Positions 14,646 through 21,733 of a DNA stretch of 28,485 bases are shown here, piece after piece. Within the stretch, counting starts at the first letter, position 1. Each line of letters begins with the position of its first letter. The notes beneath the pieces were generated by a model, which saw only the letters and a program-made list of their open reading frames with translations, searched no databases and was not told the DNA's origin. Made by a program: the position numbers and the translations under genes. The DNA comes from JAQUPP01 sp041649955. Lineage in GTDB: Bacteria; Patescibacteriota; Patescibacteriia; UBA2591; JAQUPP01. The DNA lies in assembly GCA_041649955.1 (NCBI GenBank), contig JBAZMD010000009.1, forward strand, positions 1 through 28,485, read 5' to 3'.

Positions 14646-15735
14646 TTATTTTTTAAATTTTAAATAAGATTCAATTATTTCGTCCAGTTCGCCGTCTAAA
14701 ATTTTTTGAGTATCCGATGTTTCATAACCGGTCCGCAAATCTTTAACCATCTTGTACGGATGAATGACATAAGAACGAATTTGATTTCCCCAAGACGCGG
14801 ATTTGAATTCGCCGCGCAGCCGTTCTTTTTCTTCTTCTTGCTCGGCCTGATAATATCTGAAAAGTTTTGATTTTAAAATTTTAAGCGCTTTTTCCTTATT
14901 TTGAGATTGACTCCTTTCCGATTGGCAACTGACAGAAATTTTTGTCGGCAAATGAGTGATCCTGATGGCTGATTCTGTTTTTTGGACATTCTGCCCACCG
15001 TGCCCGGAAGCCAGAAAAGTATCCATTCTTAAATCATCAGGATTAATTTCAATTTCCACTTCTTCTATCTCCGGTAAAATTTCAATTAAAGCGAAAGAAG
15101 TGTGGCGCATTTTTTCCGCGTCAAAAGGAGAAATGCGCACCAATCGATGGACTCCCGCTTCGCCTTTTAAAAAACCGTAAGCATAATTTCCCTGAATTTC
15201 CAAAGTAACGCTTTTTATTCCCGCTTCAGTGCCGCGCGATTGGTCAATAATCGCCGCCTGCCAATTTTTTTTCTCAATAAATCTCAAATACATTCTCAAA
15301 AGCATTTCCGTCCAATCTTGAGCATCCACTCCGCCCGCGCCGGCAAAAATTGATAAAATTACGTTTTCCTTATCGTATTTTCCGCTGAAAAAAGTGGTTT
15401 TTTCCAAATTTTCCAATTCTTTTCTGATTAAACCCAATTGTTCTTTAATATCTTCTCTTAAATTTATTGATTGATCTTTTTCGTCTTCTTGAGCTATTTC
15501 TAAAAAATCGTTGACTGACTTTTCAATTTTCTCCCATGTTTCCGTTTCTTCTTTTAATTGACTGAATTCTCTCGATTTTTTTTCCGCCACTGCTCTGTTT
15601 TGCCAAAAATCCGGTTCAGCCATTTCAAATTCAATTTCCTTTATTTTTTGCTTTTTTTTATCAATGTCAAAGACAGTCTCGGACTTTTCCGAGCCTCTGC
15701 TTAAAATCTTTTAATTCAGCGATTAATTCCTGCAT
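14646..15735 (-). CDS. prfB: Peptide chain release factor 2, made by programmed +1 frameshift
   Basis: RF2 ends translation at UGA and UAA. The body carries the RF2-specific SPF tripeptide (VRISPFDAEKMRHTSFA) and the catalytic GGQ loop (ASGHGGQNVQKTESAIR). The full protein starts at the ATG at 15735: 22 codons ending in CTT are followed by an in-frame TGA (15667-15669) and C. A +1 shift there continues as Asp-Ile-Asp-Lys and joins the main frame, giving 362 residues, the normal RF2 size; the main frame alone, from Met at 15623, would lack the N-terminal helix. An in-frame ATG at 15753 is an alternative start. The gene opens the long minus-strand series with glmS next. Confidence 0.95.
15666..15672 (-). 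promoter_or_regulatory. prfB programmed +1 frameshift site CTTTGAC
   Basis: On the minus strand the heptamer CTTTGAC ends the first reading frame of prfB. It is the classic RF2 autoregulatory site: low RF2 slows reading of UGA and lets the ribosome slip by one base into GAC. Both frames join exactly to give a complete RF2. The AGGGGG stimulator that lies three bases before the site in E. coli is not present; the bases there are CGAGACTGT. Confidence 0.92.
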
Positions 15736-15741
15736 ATTCTC

Positions 15742-15769
15742 ATTATAAAGCATTATGTCAAAAAAACAA
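15742..15769 (-). promoter_or_regulatory. Promoter of prfB, probably leaderless
   Basis: On the minus strand TTGTTT (15764-15769) and TATAAT (15742-15747) are 16 bases apart. Seven bases past the -10 box is the A of the ATG at 15735, so the mRNA would start at or next to the start codon. There is no Shine-Dalgarno sequence. If transcription starts there, the alternative ATG at 15753 is not in the transcript. Confidence 0.55.
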
Positions 15770-15787
15770 TCCCTTAAAATTATCTAT

Positions 15788-15816
15788 TTGACAAAAAATT
15801 AAAATTTACTTAAAAT
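15788..15816 (+). promoter_or_regulatory. Sigma70-type promoter of the 98-residue membrane protein
   Basis: A perfect TTGACA (15788-15793) is followed after 17 bases by TAAAAT (15811-15816). It lies back to back with the prfB promoter, in the divergent gap. The leader to the ATG at 15864 is about 40 bases. Confidence 0.8.
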
Positions 15817-15827
15817 AACAATAGTTA

Positions 15828-15846
15828 GCTAAACAAAAAGTTTAGC
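15828..15846 (+). promoter_or_regulatory. Hairpin in the 5' leader before a strong RBS
   Basis: GCTAAAC (15828-15834), a five-A loop and GTTTAGC (15840-15846) form a perfect 7-bp hairpin five bases before AAGGAGG (15852-15858), which is spaced 5 bases from the ATG at 15864. It could be a simple mRNA stabiliser or a site for regulation of translation. Confidence 0.5.
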
Positions 15847-15863
15847 CTAAAAAGGAGGATAAA

Positions 15864-16160
15864 ATGAAAAATTTACTTTTAATTCTATTCTCGTGTGCAC
15901 CAATTACGAGTATCATTGCCATATTATTTACTCCCCTTGGCGTCATTTCTATTGTCGCTCTTATCGTGACCTTTACCGCCACTCCTAATATCGGGATTAT
16001 TATTACCGCTATTGCTGTTACTTTTGTCACCCTTGCTATTGTTGTTGCTGTTAATGGTACCAAGGAGCTCAAAATCAAAAAATGGGTAATATTTCTTTTA
16101 GTGCTCTTAGAAACAATAGCAATTTGGTGGGTGTTCTATTTATACGCCGTACATTTTTAA
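15864..16160 (+). CDS. Stand-alone small membrane protein, 98 residues, unknown
   Basis: No known family is recognised. The protein has three hydrophobic segments (about 3-36 in two parts, 45-63 and 74-94) separated by short linkers, with one basic cluster (KELKIKKW, about 67-74) that would sit in the cytoplasm. The gene has its own consensus promoter, a leader hairpin, an AAGGAGG ribosome site and a hairpin terminator, so it is a single-gene unit. It is one of only two genes on the plus strand. The opposite strand also has an open frame across this gene, but without any start signal. The strong expression signals, unlike those of the surrounding operons, suggest an abundant protein. Confidence 0.8.
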   Translation: MKNLLLILFSCAPITSIIAILFTPLGVISIVALIVTFTATPNIGIIITAIAVTFVTLAIVVAVNGTKELKIKKWVIFLLVLLETIAIWWVFYLYAVHF

Positions 16161-16181
16161 ATTTTTCATTCAATTAAACAA

Positions 16182-16212
16182 AAAAGAGCTTCTGCTACAT
16201 CAGAGCTCTTTT
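16182..16212 (+). terminator. Intrinsic terminator after the 98-residue protein
   Basis: AAAAGAGCT (16182-16190) pairs with AGCTCTTTT (16204-16212); CTG/CAG pairs extend the stem inside a bulged T. The run of Ts ends the stem. It lies 22 bases after the stop codon. Confidence 0.8.
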
Positions 16213-16233
16213 GAAATTAAAAATAAAAAGGCC

Positions 16234-16262
16234 TTGACAAAAACCAAAAAATGTGCTTTAAT
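16234..16262 (+). promoter_or_regulatory. Promoter of the 106-residue membrane protein
   Basis: TTGACA (16234-16239), 17 bases, then TTTAAT (16257-16262). The first 22 bases match those of the promoter at 27187-27208 (minus strand) at 19 positions, including the spacer string AAAAATGTG, so the two promoters look related beyond their consensus boxes. Confidence 0.7.
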
Positions 16263-16327
16263 TATAGTGTACATAACAAGGCAATAAAATTTAACGAATA
16301 GCATCTTTAAAAATAGGGGGAGGGAAA

Positions 16328-16648
16328 ATGAAGAAATTTATTAAAGAACAGCTGTTGTTTATGCTGATAATGGTTGTTAGTTTTTTGATTGCGGCTTGGC
16401 TGGGTAAAAAGACTTCTTCAGTCGGTTCAATCAAAGGTTACTTCGTTGCTACATTATGCACTCTAGCTATTGTTATCGCGTTTATTTGTAATGTTGTCAG
16501 CCCGTTCACTATTGAGCGCAGCCAGATTACCTCTAATGGAATTAGATTGAATCTAATTTCTATTATTATTGTCTTACTGATTCGAGTTGGACTAACAATC
16601 GGTGGATTTATTCTGGCCTTGGCGATTGTTTTCAATAAAAATATCTAA
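16328..16648 (+). CDS. Stand-alone small membrane protein, 106 residues, unknown
   Basis: The protein has three clear hydrophobic segments (about 8-24, 39-60 and 75-101), a basic N-terminus (MKKFIKEQ) and a short polar loop rich in Ser and Lys after the first. It matches no family I know and shows no clear sequence similarity by eye to the 98-residue neighbour, though size and layout agree. It has its own promoter (16234-16262), a purine-rich ribosome site AGGGGGAGGG (16315-16324) and a terminator that overlaps its last codon, so it is also a one-gene unit. An open frame on the opposite strand has no start signals and is rejected. Confidence 0.78.
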   Translation: MKKFIKEQLLFMLIMVVSFLIAAWLGKKTSSVGSIKGYFVATLCTLAIVIAFICNVVSPFTIERSQITSNGIRLNLISIIIVLLIRVGLTIGGFILALAIVFNKNI

Positions 16649-16674
16649 AAGAGCCTGCTGTATCGGGCTCTTTT
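16647..16674 (+). terminator. Intrinsic terminator overlapping the stop codon of the 106-residue gene
   Basis: AAAAGAGCC (16647-16655) pairs with GGCTCTTTT (16666-16674) over a 10-base loop. Its arms begin with the same AAAAGAGC as the terminator at 16182, suggesting shared descent of the two units or a common terminator design. Confidence 0.8.
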
Positions 16675-16821
16675 AAAATTACTAAAATGTTATTAGTTGT
16701 TTGTTTTTTATCCTTTGCCCCATCAGAAGTTCATCAATGGGATTCTTGGTACAGAAAGTCCAAAAGCGAAGACTCCTTAACGGCTCTGGTTATTTTAAAG
16801 AGAAAGATTTTTGTTAAACTT

Positions 16822-18216
16822 CTAACGGGGTAAATATTCTTCCAATTTCACCTTCACTGTTTTTTCCGCGCCTTTGTGTAAAATTTTCAACCCAACTTCG
16901 TCTCCGGGTTTAAGATTTTGAATCGCCTTGCTTAAAGAATTATCTTCAGTAATTTTTACGCCATTAACTTCTAAAATAATATCTCCTTCTTCAATGCCCG
17001 CTTTATCGGCCGGCCCGCCGGGAATAATGGCCAATTCGGTCTGATCACTGCCGCGTAAAACCAAAGCCCCGTAATTTATTGATAAATTATTTTTCTTGGC
17101 TATTTCTTCATTAATCAAAACATATCTTACGCCCAAATACGGCCTGACAATCTTGCCGTATTTTTTGACGCTTTCAATCACTTGTTTAGCCTGATTGATC
17201 GGAATGGCAAAACCGATCATTTGCCCCTGGCTGTTAATGGCCGTATTAATTCCAATTACTTCGCCGTGAGTATTGATTAATGGTCCGCCCGAATTGCCAA
17301 GATTAATCGCCGCGTCGGTTTGAATTACATTTTCCAAAACTTCTGATAAACCTGCATTGTCGCCGGCCACCACTCGCCTGCCAACGCCGCTGATCACGCC
17401 TTTAGTAACTGTATTCCTGTATTCGCCTAGAGCATTACCAATAGCAATAACTGTTTGACCAATTTGAATTTTTTCAGAATCACCCAATTTAACTTCGGGC
17501 AAATCTTTTGTTTCAATTTTCAAAATGGCAATATCATTAAACGGATCTTGGGCTAAAATTTTCGCATCGTATTTTTTTCCGTCATTGGTGACAACCGTGT
17601 ATTCCGCTGTTTCATCGCTGGCCACATGCTTGTTGGTCAAAATTAAACCGTCTTTGGAAGAAACAACAAACCCTGTTCCGCCGCCGACTTCTTGTTTTTG
17701 TTTTTGACTGCTATTGGGCGTTGGCGTAGGGGTGCTCTGTCCAAACCAGTCATTAAATAATTCATCAAAAGGACTGGCTGTATCGCCATAATAAACAGTC
17801 ACGTATTTTGAAACAATAATATTAACCACGGCCGGGCTGGTTTTCTTAACCGCGGAAACAATATCGCTTTCTTCTTGATTGCCTAAAATAATCGGCGCAG
17901 TTGTATTGGTCAGATCTGTTTGATTTTGAGTTGGAACTTGAGATGAAGAATGAAGAATAGTGGGTGTAGAATAAGAAACAAATTTGGTCAGTGCGTAACT
18001 GCCGGCATAAAATCCGGTTACTGCCCCGGCAGCAGCGCCGATTAAAATACTTATCATGATTATTACCACTACCGGTCGGAGCGCCAAAGTAAAAGTTAAA
18101 AAAGGAGGTGATTTTTTTATTTCTCTCGGTTTTTCCGTCCAAATAACCTGCGCTTCGTCCGCGCCCTGAGAAACATCTGTCGGTTTATTATTATTTCTAA
18201 ATATTTTTTTAAACAT
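16822..18216 (-). CDS. HtrA/DegP-type serine protease with one PDZ domain
   Basis: The 464-residue protein has a proline- and lysine-rich cytoplasmic N-terminus, one membrane segment (about 47-72), a Ser/Thr-rich linker, a trypsin-like domain and one C-terminal PDZ domain (about 370-460, with GGPADKAGIEEGDIILEVNG). The catalytic triad is complete: His197 in LTNKHVAS, Asp228 in PFNDIAILK, Ser309 in NLGNSGGPLIN. GTGFVVSSKDG and QTDAAIN are further family signatures. Single-PDZ membrane-anchored HtrA proteases remove misfolded proteins outside the cytoplasmic membrane. It follows nrdG by 92 bases and may have its own promoter. On the far side it ends close to the terminator region of the convergent plus-strand genes. 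Confidence 0.95.
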   Translation of the reverse strand: MFKKIFRNNNKPTDVSQGADEAQVIWTEKPREIKKSPPFLTFTLALRPVVVIIMISILIGAAAGAVTGFYAGSYALTKFVSYSTPTILHSSSQVPTQNQTDLTNTTAPIILGNQEESDIVSAVKKTSPAVVNIIVSKYVTVYYGDTASPFDELFNDWFGQSTPTPTPNSSQKQKQEVGGGTGFVVSSKDGLILTNKHVASDETAEYTVVTNDGKKYDAKILAQDPFNDIAILKIETKDLPEVKLGDSEKIQIGQTVIAIGNALGEYRNTVTKGVISGVGRRVVAGDNAGLSEVLENVIQTDAAINLGNSGGPLINTHGEVIGINTAINSQGQMIGFAIPINQAKQVIESVKKYGKIVRPYLGVRYVLINEEIAKKNNLSINYGALVLRGSDQTELAIIPGGPADKAGIEEGDIILEVNGVKITEDNSLSKAIQNLKPGDEVGLKILHKGAEKTVKVKLEEYLPR

Positions 18217-18308
18217 AAATTTTTAGATATTATTTAAAAAATAATTTTATTAATTTTAACTAATAATTATATTATAAACCATTATTTAAAAGGGTACAAT
18301 CCCAAATA

Positions 18309-19019
18309 TTATATTCTCGCTTCTACTTGAGAACAATACGGTCTTAGTTTTTTAACAGTTTCGTTAAACCACTTTTTGGAATAAGGTTTTATCAGCCCTG
18401 TCTTTTTATCTATTACGTCTTTCGGCTCAAATTGGTTCAAGGCGTATTTCTTGGCGCCTTTTATTTGTTCGGCTATTTTTAAAATATCTTCTTGATCTAA
18501 TAAACCGGGCACAACCGTGGTTCTAAATTCATAATCAAGTTTTGAAGCAATGATCATTTTAATGCTTTTTTTGATATTTTCCAAATTAACCGATTTTTGA
18601 GAAAGCTGTTGATATTTTTTTGATTCAAGCGGCGCTTTAATATCCATAGCCGCATAATCAATTAATTTATTTTTTATCAAATATTCAAGCGCGGCCGGAT
18701 TTGTCCCGTTTGTTTCAATTCCCACGCTTAACCCCAATTCTTTGATTTTTTTAATAAAACTTATTAAATCATTTTTAATTTTAGGCAATGCCAGCGGTTC
18801 TCCGCCGGTAATCACCACTCCTTCAATCATTTTTTTATTTTCTTCCAAATATCGCAAAATTTCTTTTTCATTAATATCCGGCAATTCTTGAGGATGTAAA
18901 ACTAAAGTTCTATTATAACAAAAAGGGCAGCAAAAATTGCATCCTCCGACAAAAACGACCGTCGTAATTTTGCCCGGCCATTCAATAAAAGACTCTTTTT
19001 GCCAACCCTTGAATATCAT
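18309..19019 (-). CDS. nrdG: Anaerobic ribonucleotide reductase activating enzyme (radical SAM)
   Basis: This 236-residue protein belongs to the radical-SAM activases. The [4Fe-4S] cluster motif CxxxCxxC is Cys27, Cys31, Cys34 (GGCNFCCPFCYNRTL). GVVITGGEPLALPKI and VGIETNGTNPAALEYL are the further SAM-binding signatures, then DYAAMDIKAPL and YEFRTTVVPG. It matches the longer NrdG form (about 230 residues) rather than the short E. coli type. It makes the glycyl radical on NrdD, which is encoded immediately upstream, 75 bases away across a hairpin. The pairing leaves no doubt about the function. Confidence 0.93.
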   Translation of the reverse strand: MIFKGWQKESFIEWPGKITTVVFVGGCNFCCPFCYNRTLVLHPQELPDINEKEILRYLEENKKMIEGVVITGGEPLALPKIKNDLISFIKKIKELGLSVGIETNGTNPAALEYLIKNKLIDYAAMDIKAPLESKKYQQLSQKSVNLENIKKSIKMIIASKLDYEFRTTVVPGLLDQEDILKIAEQIKGAKKYALNQFEPKDVIDKKTGLIKPYSKKWFNETVKKLRPYCSQVEARI

Positions 19020-19038
19020 AATAATGCTTTGTTTAAAT

Positions 19039-19072
19039 CCAATCCGCCACTATTTAAAAGTTGGCGGATTGG
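19039..19072. repeat. Hairpin between nrdD and nrdG
   Basis: CCAATCCGCCA (19039-19049) and TGGCGGATTGG (19062-19072) form a perfect 11-bp stem over a 12-base A/T loop; TTTAAAT/ATTTAAA outside it extends the stem imperfectly. The arms share TCCGCCA/TGGCGGA with the palindromic element inserted in the GT2 and PilX-like genes, so it looks like a looped relative. It lacks a T tract, so it is not an ordinary terminator. Confidence 0.65.
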
Positions 19073-19094
19073 AAATTTAAAATTAAAAATTTTG

Positions 19095-21188
19095 TTATAG
19101 AGTAATATCAAATTCTTGCCTGTCTTGATATTCTTCTTGTTTTCCTTTATTCCATTGCTGAACCGGCCGATAATAACCGACAACGCGGGAATAAACTTCG
19201 TTTTCTGCGCCGCATTGCGGACATTTAAATTGTTCACCGCTTAAATAGCCGTGATTCGGACAAATACTGAATGTCGGCGAGAGAGTAAAATACGGCAAAC
19301 GGAAATTCTCAAAAACTTTTTTGATTATTTTTTTAACCACGGAAACATCACTGATTTTTTCTCCCAAAAAAGCGTGAAAAACCGTGCCGCCAGTATATTT
19401 TATTTGAAACTCATCTTGAAATTTCAAGGCTTCAAATAGTCCGCCTTGGTAATCAACCTGTAATTGAGTGGAATTTGTATAATACGGCGTTTCCTTGCCA
19501 GCGGTAATAATATCCGGATACATCGCCTTATCTTGTCTGGCTAAGCGATAGCTTGTCCCTTCAGCCGGCGTAGCTTCCAAATTATAAATATTACCAGTTT
19601 CATTTTGATAGGTCACCAATCTCTCGCGCATAAAATCCAAAACTTTTAAAGCGAATTCTCTGCCTGACTTTGAAATAATATTTTCACCCATAAAATTAAG
19701 AAGCATTTCATTCATGCCGATTAACCCAATGGTTGAAAAATGGTTGGCCCAATAATTGCCGCGCAGCTGTTTAATATTCCTCAGATAAAATTTAGAATAA
19801 GGATAAAGCCCTTTTTCAATCAATTCTTCCAATGTTTTTCTTTTGATTTCTAAACTCTCTCTGGCTAAATCCATTACATGACCGAGTTTTTCAAAAAATT
19901 CCTGATCACTTTTAGCCAAATAACCGATTCTTGGAAGATTAATCGTCACTACGCCGATAGAACCGGTAAGCGGAGCGGAACCGAAAAGCCCGCCGCCGCG
20001 ATGATGGAGCGTTTTTGTTTCCAATCTGAGCCGGCAGCACATTGAACGAACATCTTCCGGATTTAAATCAGAATTAATAAAATTTGAAAAATAAGGTATG
20101 CCGAATTTCGCCGTCATTTCCCAAAGAGGTTTTAAAGCTGGATTTTCCCAATCAAAATTTTTAGTGATATTGTAAGTTGGAATCGGAAAAGTAAAAATTC
20201 TGGAATGAGCATCCCCTTCGCACATTACTTCGGCAAAAGCGCGATTAAACATATCCATTTCTTTCTGAAATTCGCCGTAAGTTTCTTTTTGAAGCTTGCC
20301 TCCGATAATTACCGGGGATTTAGCCAAGGCCTCGGGCGGCACTAAATCAATAGTTACATTTTCAAAAGGCGTCTGAAAACCGACTCTGGTGGGAACATTG
20401 CAATTAAATAAAAATTCCTGCATTGCTTGCTTGACTTGCGGATAAGTTAATTTGTCATATCTGATAAAAGGAGCAAGGAAAGTGTCAAAAGAAGAAAAAG
20501 CGACCGCACCGGCGCATTCTCCTTGAACAGTGTAAATAAAATTAACTATCTGTCCCAAGGCAGCCCTGAAATGTTTTGGCGGCTTTGAAGAAATTTTTCC
20601 AAAAACACCGGTAAAACCCTGTGATAGAAAATCGTAAAGATCCCAACCCATGCAATAAGGAGCCAAAATTCCCAAATTATGAAGATGAAAATCTCCACTT
20701 TTGACCGCATCGCGAATTTCCACCGGATAAATTTTATGCAGCCAATAATTTTTTGTAATGGTATTTGAAATATAATTATTCAAACCTTGAAGAGAATAAC
20801 TCATATTGGCATTTTCTTTCACTTCCCAATCTTTTTCACCCAAATATTGATCAACCACTGCCACGTTCTCCATGGACAATGCCATATCCCTGATATTGCT
20901 ATGCTGTTCGCGATATAAAATGTAAGCTTTAGCTTCTTTAACCAAGTCAGATAAAATTAAAACTTCTTCGACGATGTTTTGAATGTCTTCAACGCTTGGA
21001 ATGACATCCTTAAAGCGCCGTCCAAGAATTTTAACCACCTTGGCGGATAATTTTTTTGATATGTTCCCGTTTTTCGCGGAAACAGCCGTAATGGCTTTGA
21101 AAATTGCGTTTTCAATTCGACCTTGATCAAATGGCACCAGTTGGCCATTTCTTTTTTTAATCTTGGTTAAAGGAGCGATTTTTTTCAT
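19095..21188 (-). CDS. nrdD: Anaerobic ribonucleoside-triphosphate reductase, class III
   Basis: NrdD reduces ribonucleotides to deoxyribonucleotides with a glycyl radical and works only without oxygen. The 697-residue protein has an N-terminal ATP-cone (about 10-95; KIKKRNGQLVPFDQGRIENAI) for allosteric control, then the catalytic barrel with HLHNLGILAPYCMGWD and GECAGAVAFSSFDTFLAPF. Near the end is a zinc site (CPNHGYLSG with CPQCG) and the glycyl-radical motif SRVVGYYRP, Gly671, 26 residues from the end. All expected parts are present. It starts 13 bases after cvpA. A TATAAT 12 bases before the ATG may give an extra start of transcription. Confidence 0.96.
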   Translation of the reverse strand: MKKIAPLTKIKKRNGQLVPFDQGRIENAIFKAITAVSAKNGNISKKLSAKVVKILGRRFKDVIPSVEDIQNIVEEVLILSDLVKEAKAYILYREQHSNIRDMALSMENVAVVDQYLGEKDWEVKENANMSYSLQGLNNYISNTITKNYWLHKIYPVEIRDAVKSGDFHLHNLGILAPYCMGWDLYDFLSQGFTGVFGKISSKPPKHFRAALGQIVNFIYTVQGECAGAVAFSSFDTFLAPFIRYDKLTYPQVKQAMQEFLFNCNVPTRVGFQTPFENVTIDLVPPEALAKSPVIIGGKLQKETYGEFQKEMDMFNRAFAEVMCEGDAHSRIFTFPIPTYNITKNFDWENPALKPLWEMTAKFGIPYFSNFINSDLNPEDVRSMCCRLRLETKTLHHRGGGLFGSAPLTGSIGVVTINLPRIGYLAKSDQEFFEKLGHVMDLARESLEIKRKTLEELIEKGLYPYSKFYLRNIKQLRGNYWANHFSTIGLIGMNEMLLNFMGENIISKSGREFALKVLDFMRERLVTYQNETGNIYNLEATPAEGTSYRLARQDKAMYPDIITAGKETPYYTNSTQLQVDYQGGLFEALKFQDEFQIKYTGGTVFHAFLGEKISDVSVVKKIIKKVFENFRLPYFTLSPTFSICPNHGYLSGEQFKCPQCGAENEVYSRVVGYYRPVQQWNKGKQEEYQDRQEFDITL

Positions 21189-21201
21189 AGACTTAATTTA
21201 A

Positions 21202-21714
21202 TTATATTAAAGATTTAATTTGTTTAAAAACTTCGGGTAAAAGCGGAGATAAAATATGGCTGAATTTTACCATAATCGGGGCAATATTTGAAGAGGTTAA
21301 AATTCCTACCCACCAATTTCCCAAAGGAAATTTGCTTAAGAAATCCAAGCCCAAACCAATTTTCAATCCTCCTTCTACTAATCCCAGAATTCCTCCGCCC
21401 AAATGATTGCTGGATTTCAAAAACGGAATAAGAGACAATAAATCAAAAATTTTATTAATAATCTTAAAAATAAAAATAATCAATAATCGGGCGATAATAA
21501 AAATCAAAATAAAAGCGATAAGTCTGGAAATATTTTGATTATGAATTATTGAAACTAAAAAATTTGAAGCAATTATATCATACCAACGAGTGGCAAAAGT
21601 TACTCCTAAAATTAAACTGATAATTCCGCCCAAGCTGGTAACTAAACCCTGCCAAAAATTAAACCAAATAAAACCGAAAAGAATCAATAATAAAATTAAA
21701 TCAAAAAATGTCAT
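21202..21714 (-). CDS. CvpA family membrane protein
   Basis: The 170-residue protein has four membrane segments and the CvpA/colicin V production pattern: MTFFDLILLLILFGFIWFNFWQG at the start, LVTSLGGIISLILG, a helix pair with IIARLLIIFIFKIINKI, and GGILGLVEGGLKIGLGL, which carries the conserved GxxxGxxxG near the third segment. CvpA proteins are implicated in envelope maintenance; their exact activity is not settled. It is 19 bases downstream of metG and 13 upstream of nrdD, so it is part of the same transcript. Confidence 0.85.
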   Translation of the reverse strand: MTFFDLILLLILFGFIWFNFWQGLVTSLGGIISLILGVTFATRWYDIIASNFLVSIIHNQNISRLIAFILIFIIARLLIIFIFKIINKIFDLLSLIPFLKSSNHLGGGILGLVEGGLKIGLGLDFLSKFPLGNWWVGILTSSNIAPIMVKFSHILSPLLPEVFKQIKSLI

Positions 21715-21733
21715 AAATTTTAAAATTAATTAA

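Noticed and set aside
15842..16078. Open frame on the minus strand across the 98-residue gene
   Set aside because: It has no start signals, and the plus strand has promoter, RBS and terminator for the other frame.
16687..16833. A 48-codon open frame on the plus strand after the second small membrane gene
   Set aside because: No RBS or promoter, it overlaps the end of the protease gene, and its sequence fits nothing recognised. A minus-strand frame in the same stretch (about 16683-16795) is equally unsupported; the DNA may be a gene remnant. Nothing else is seen between 16675 and 16821.
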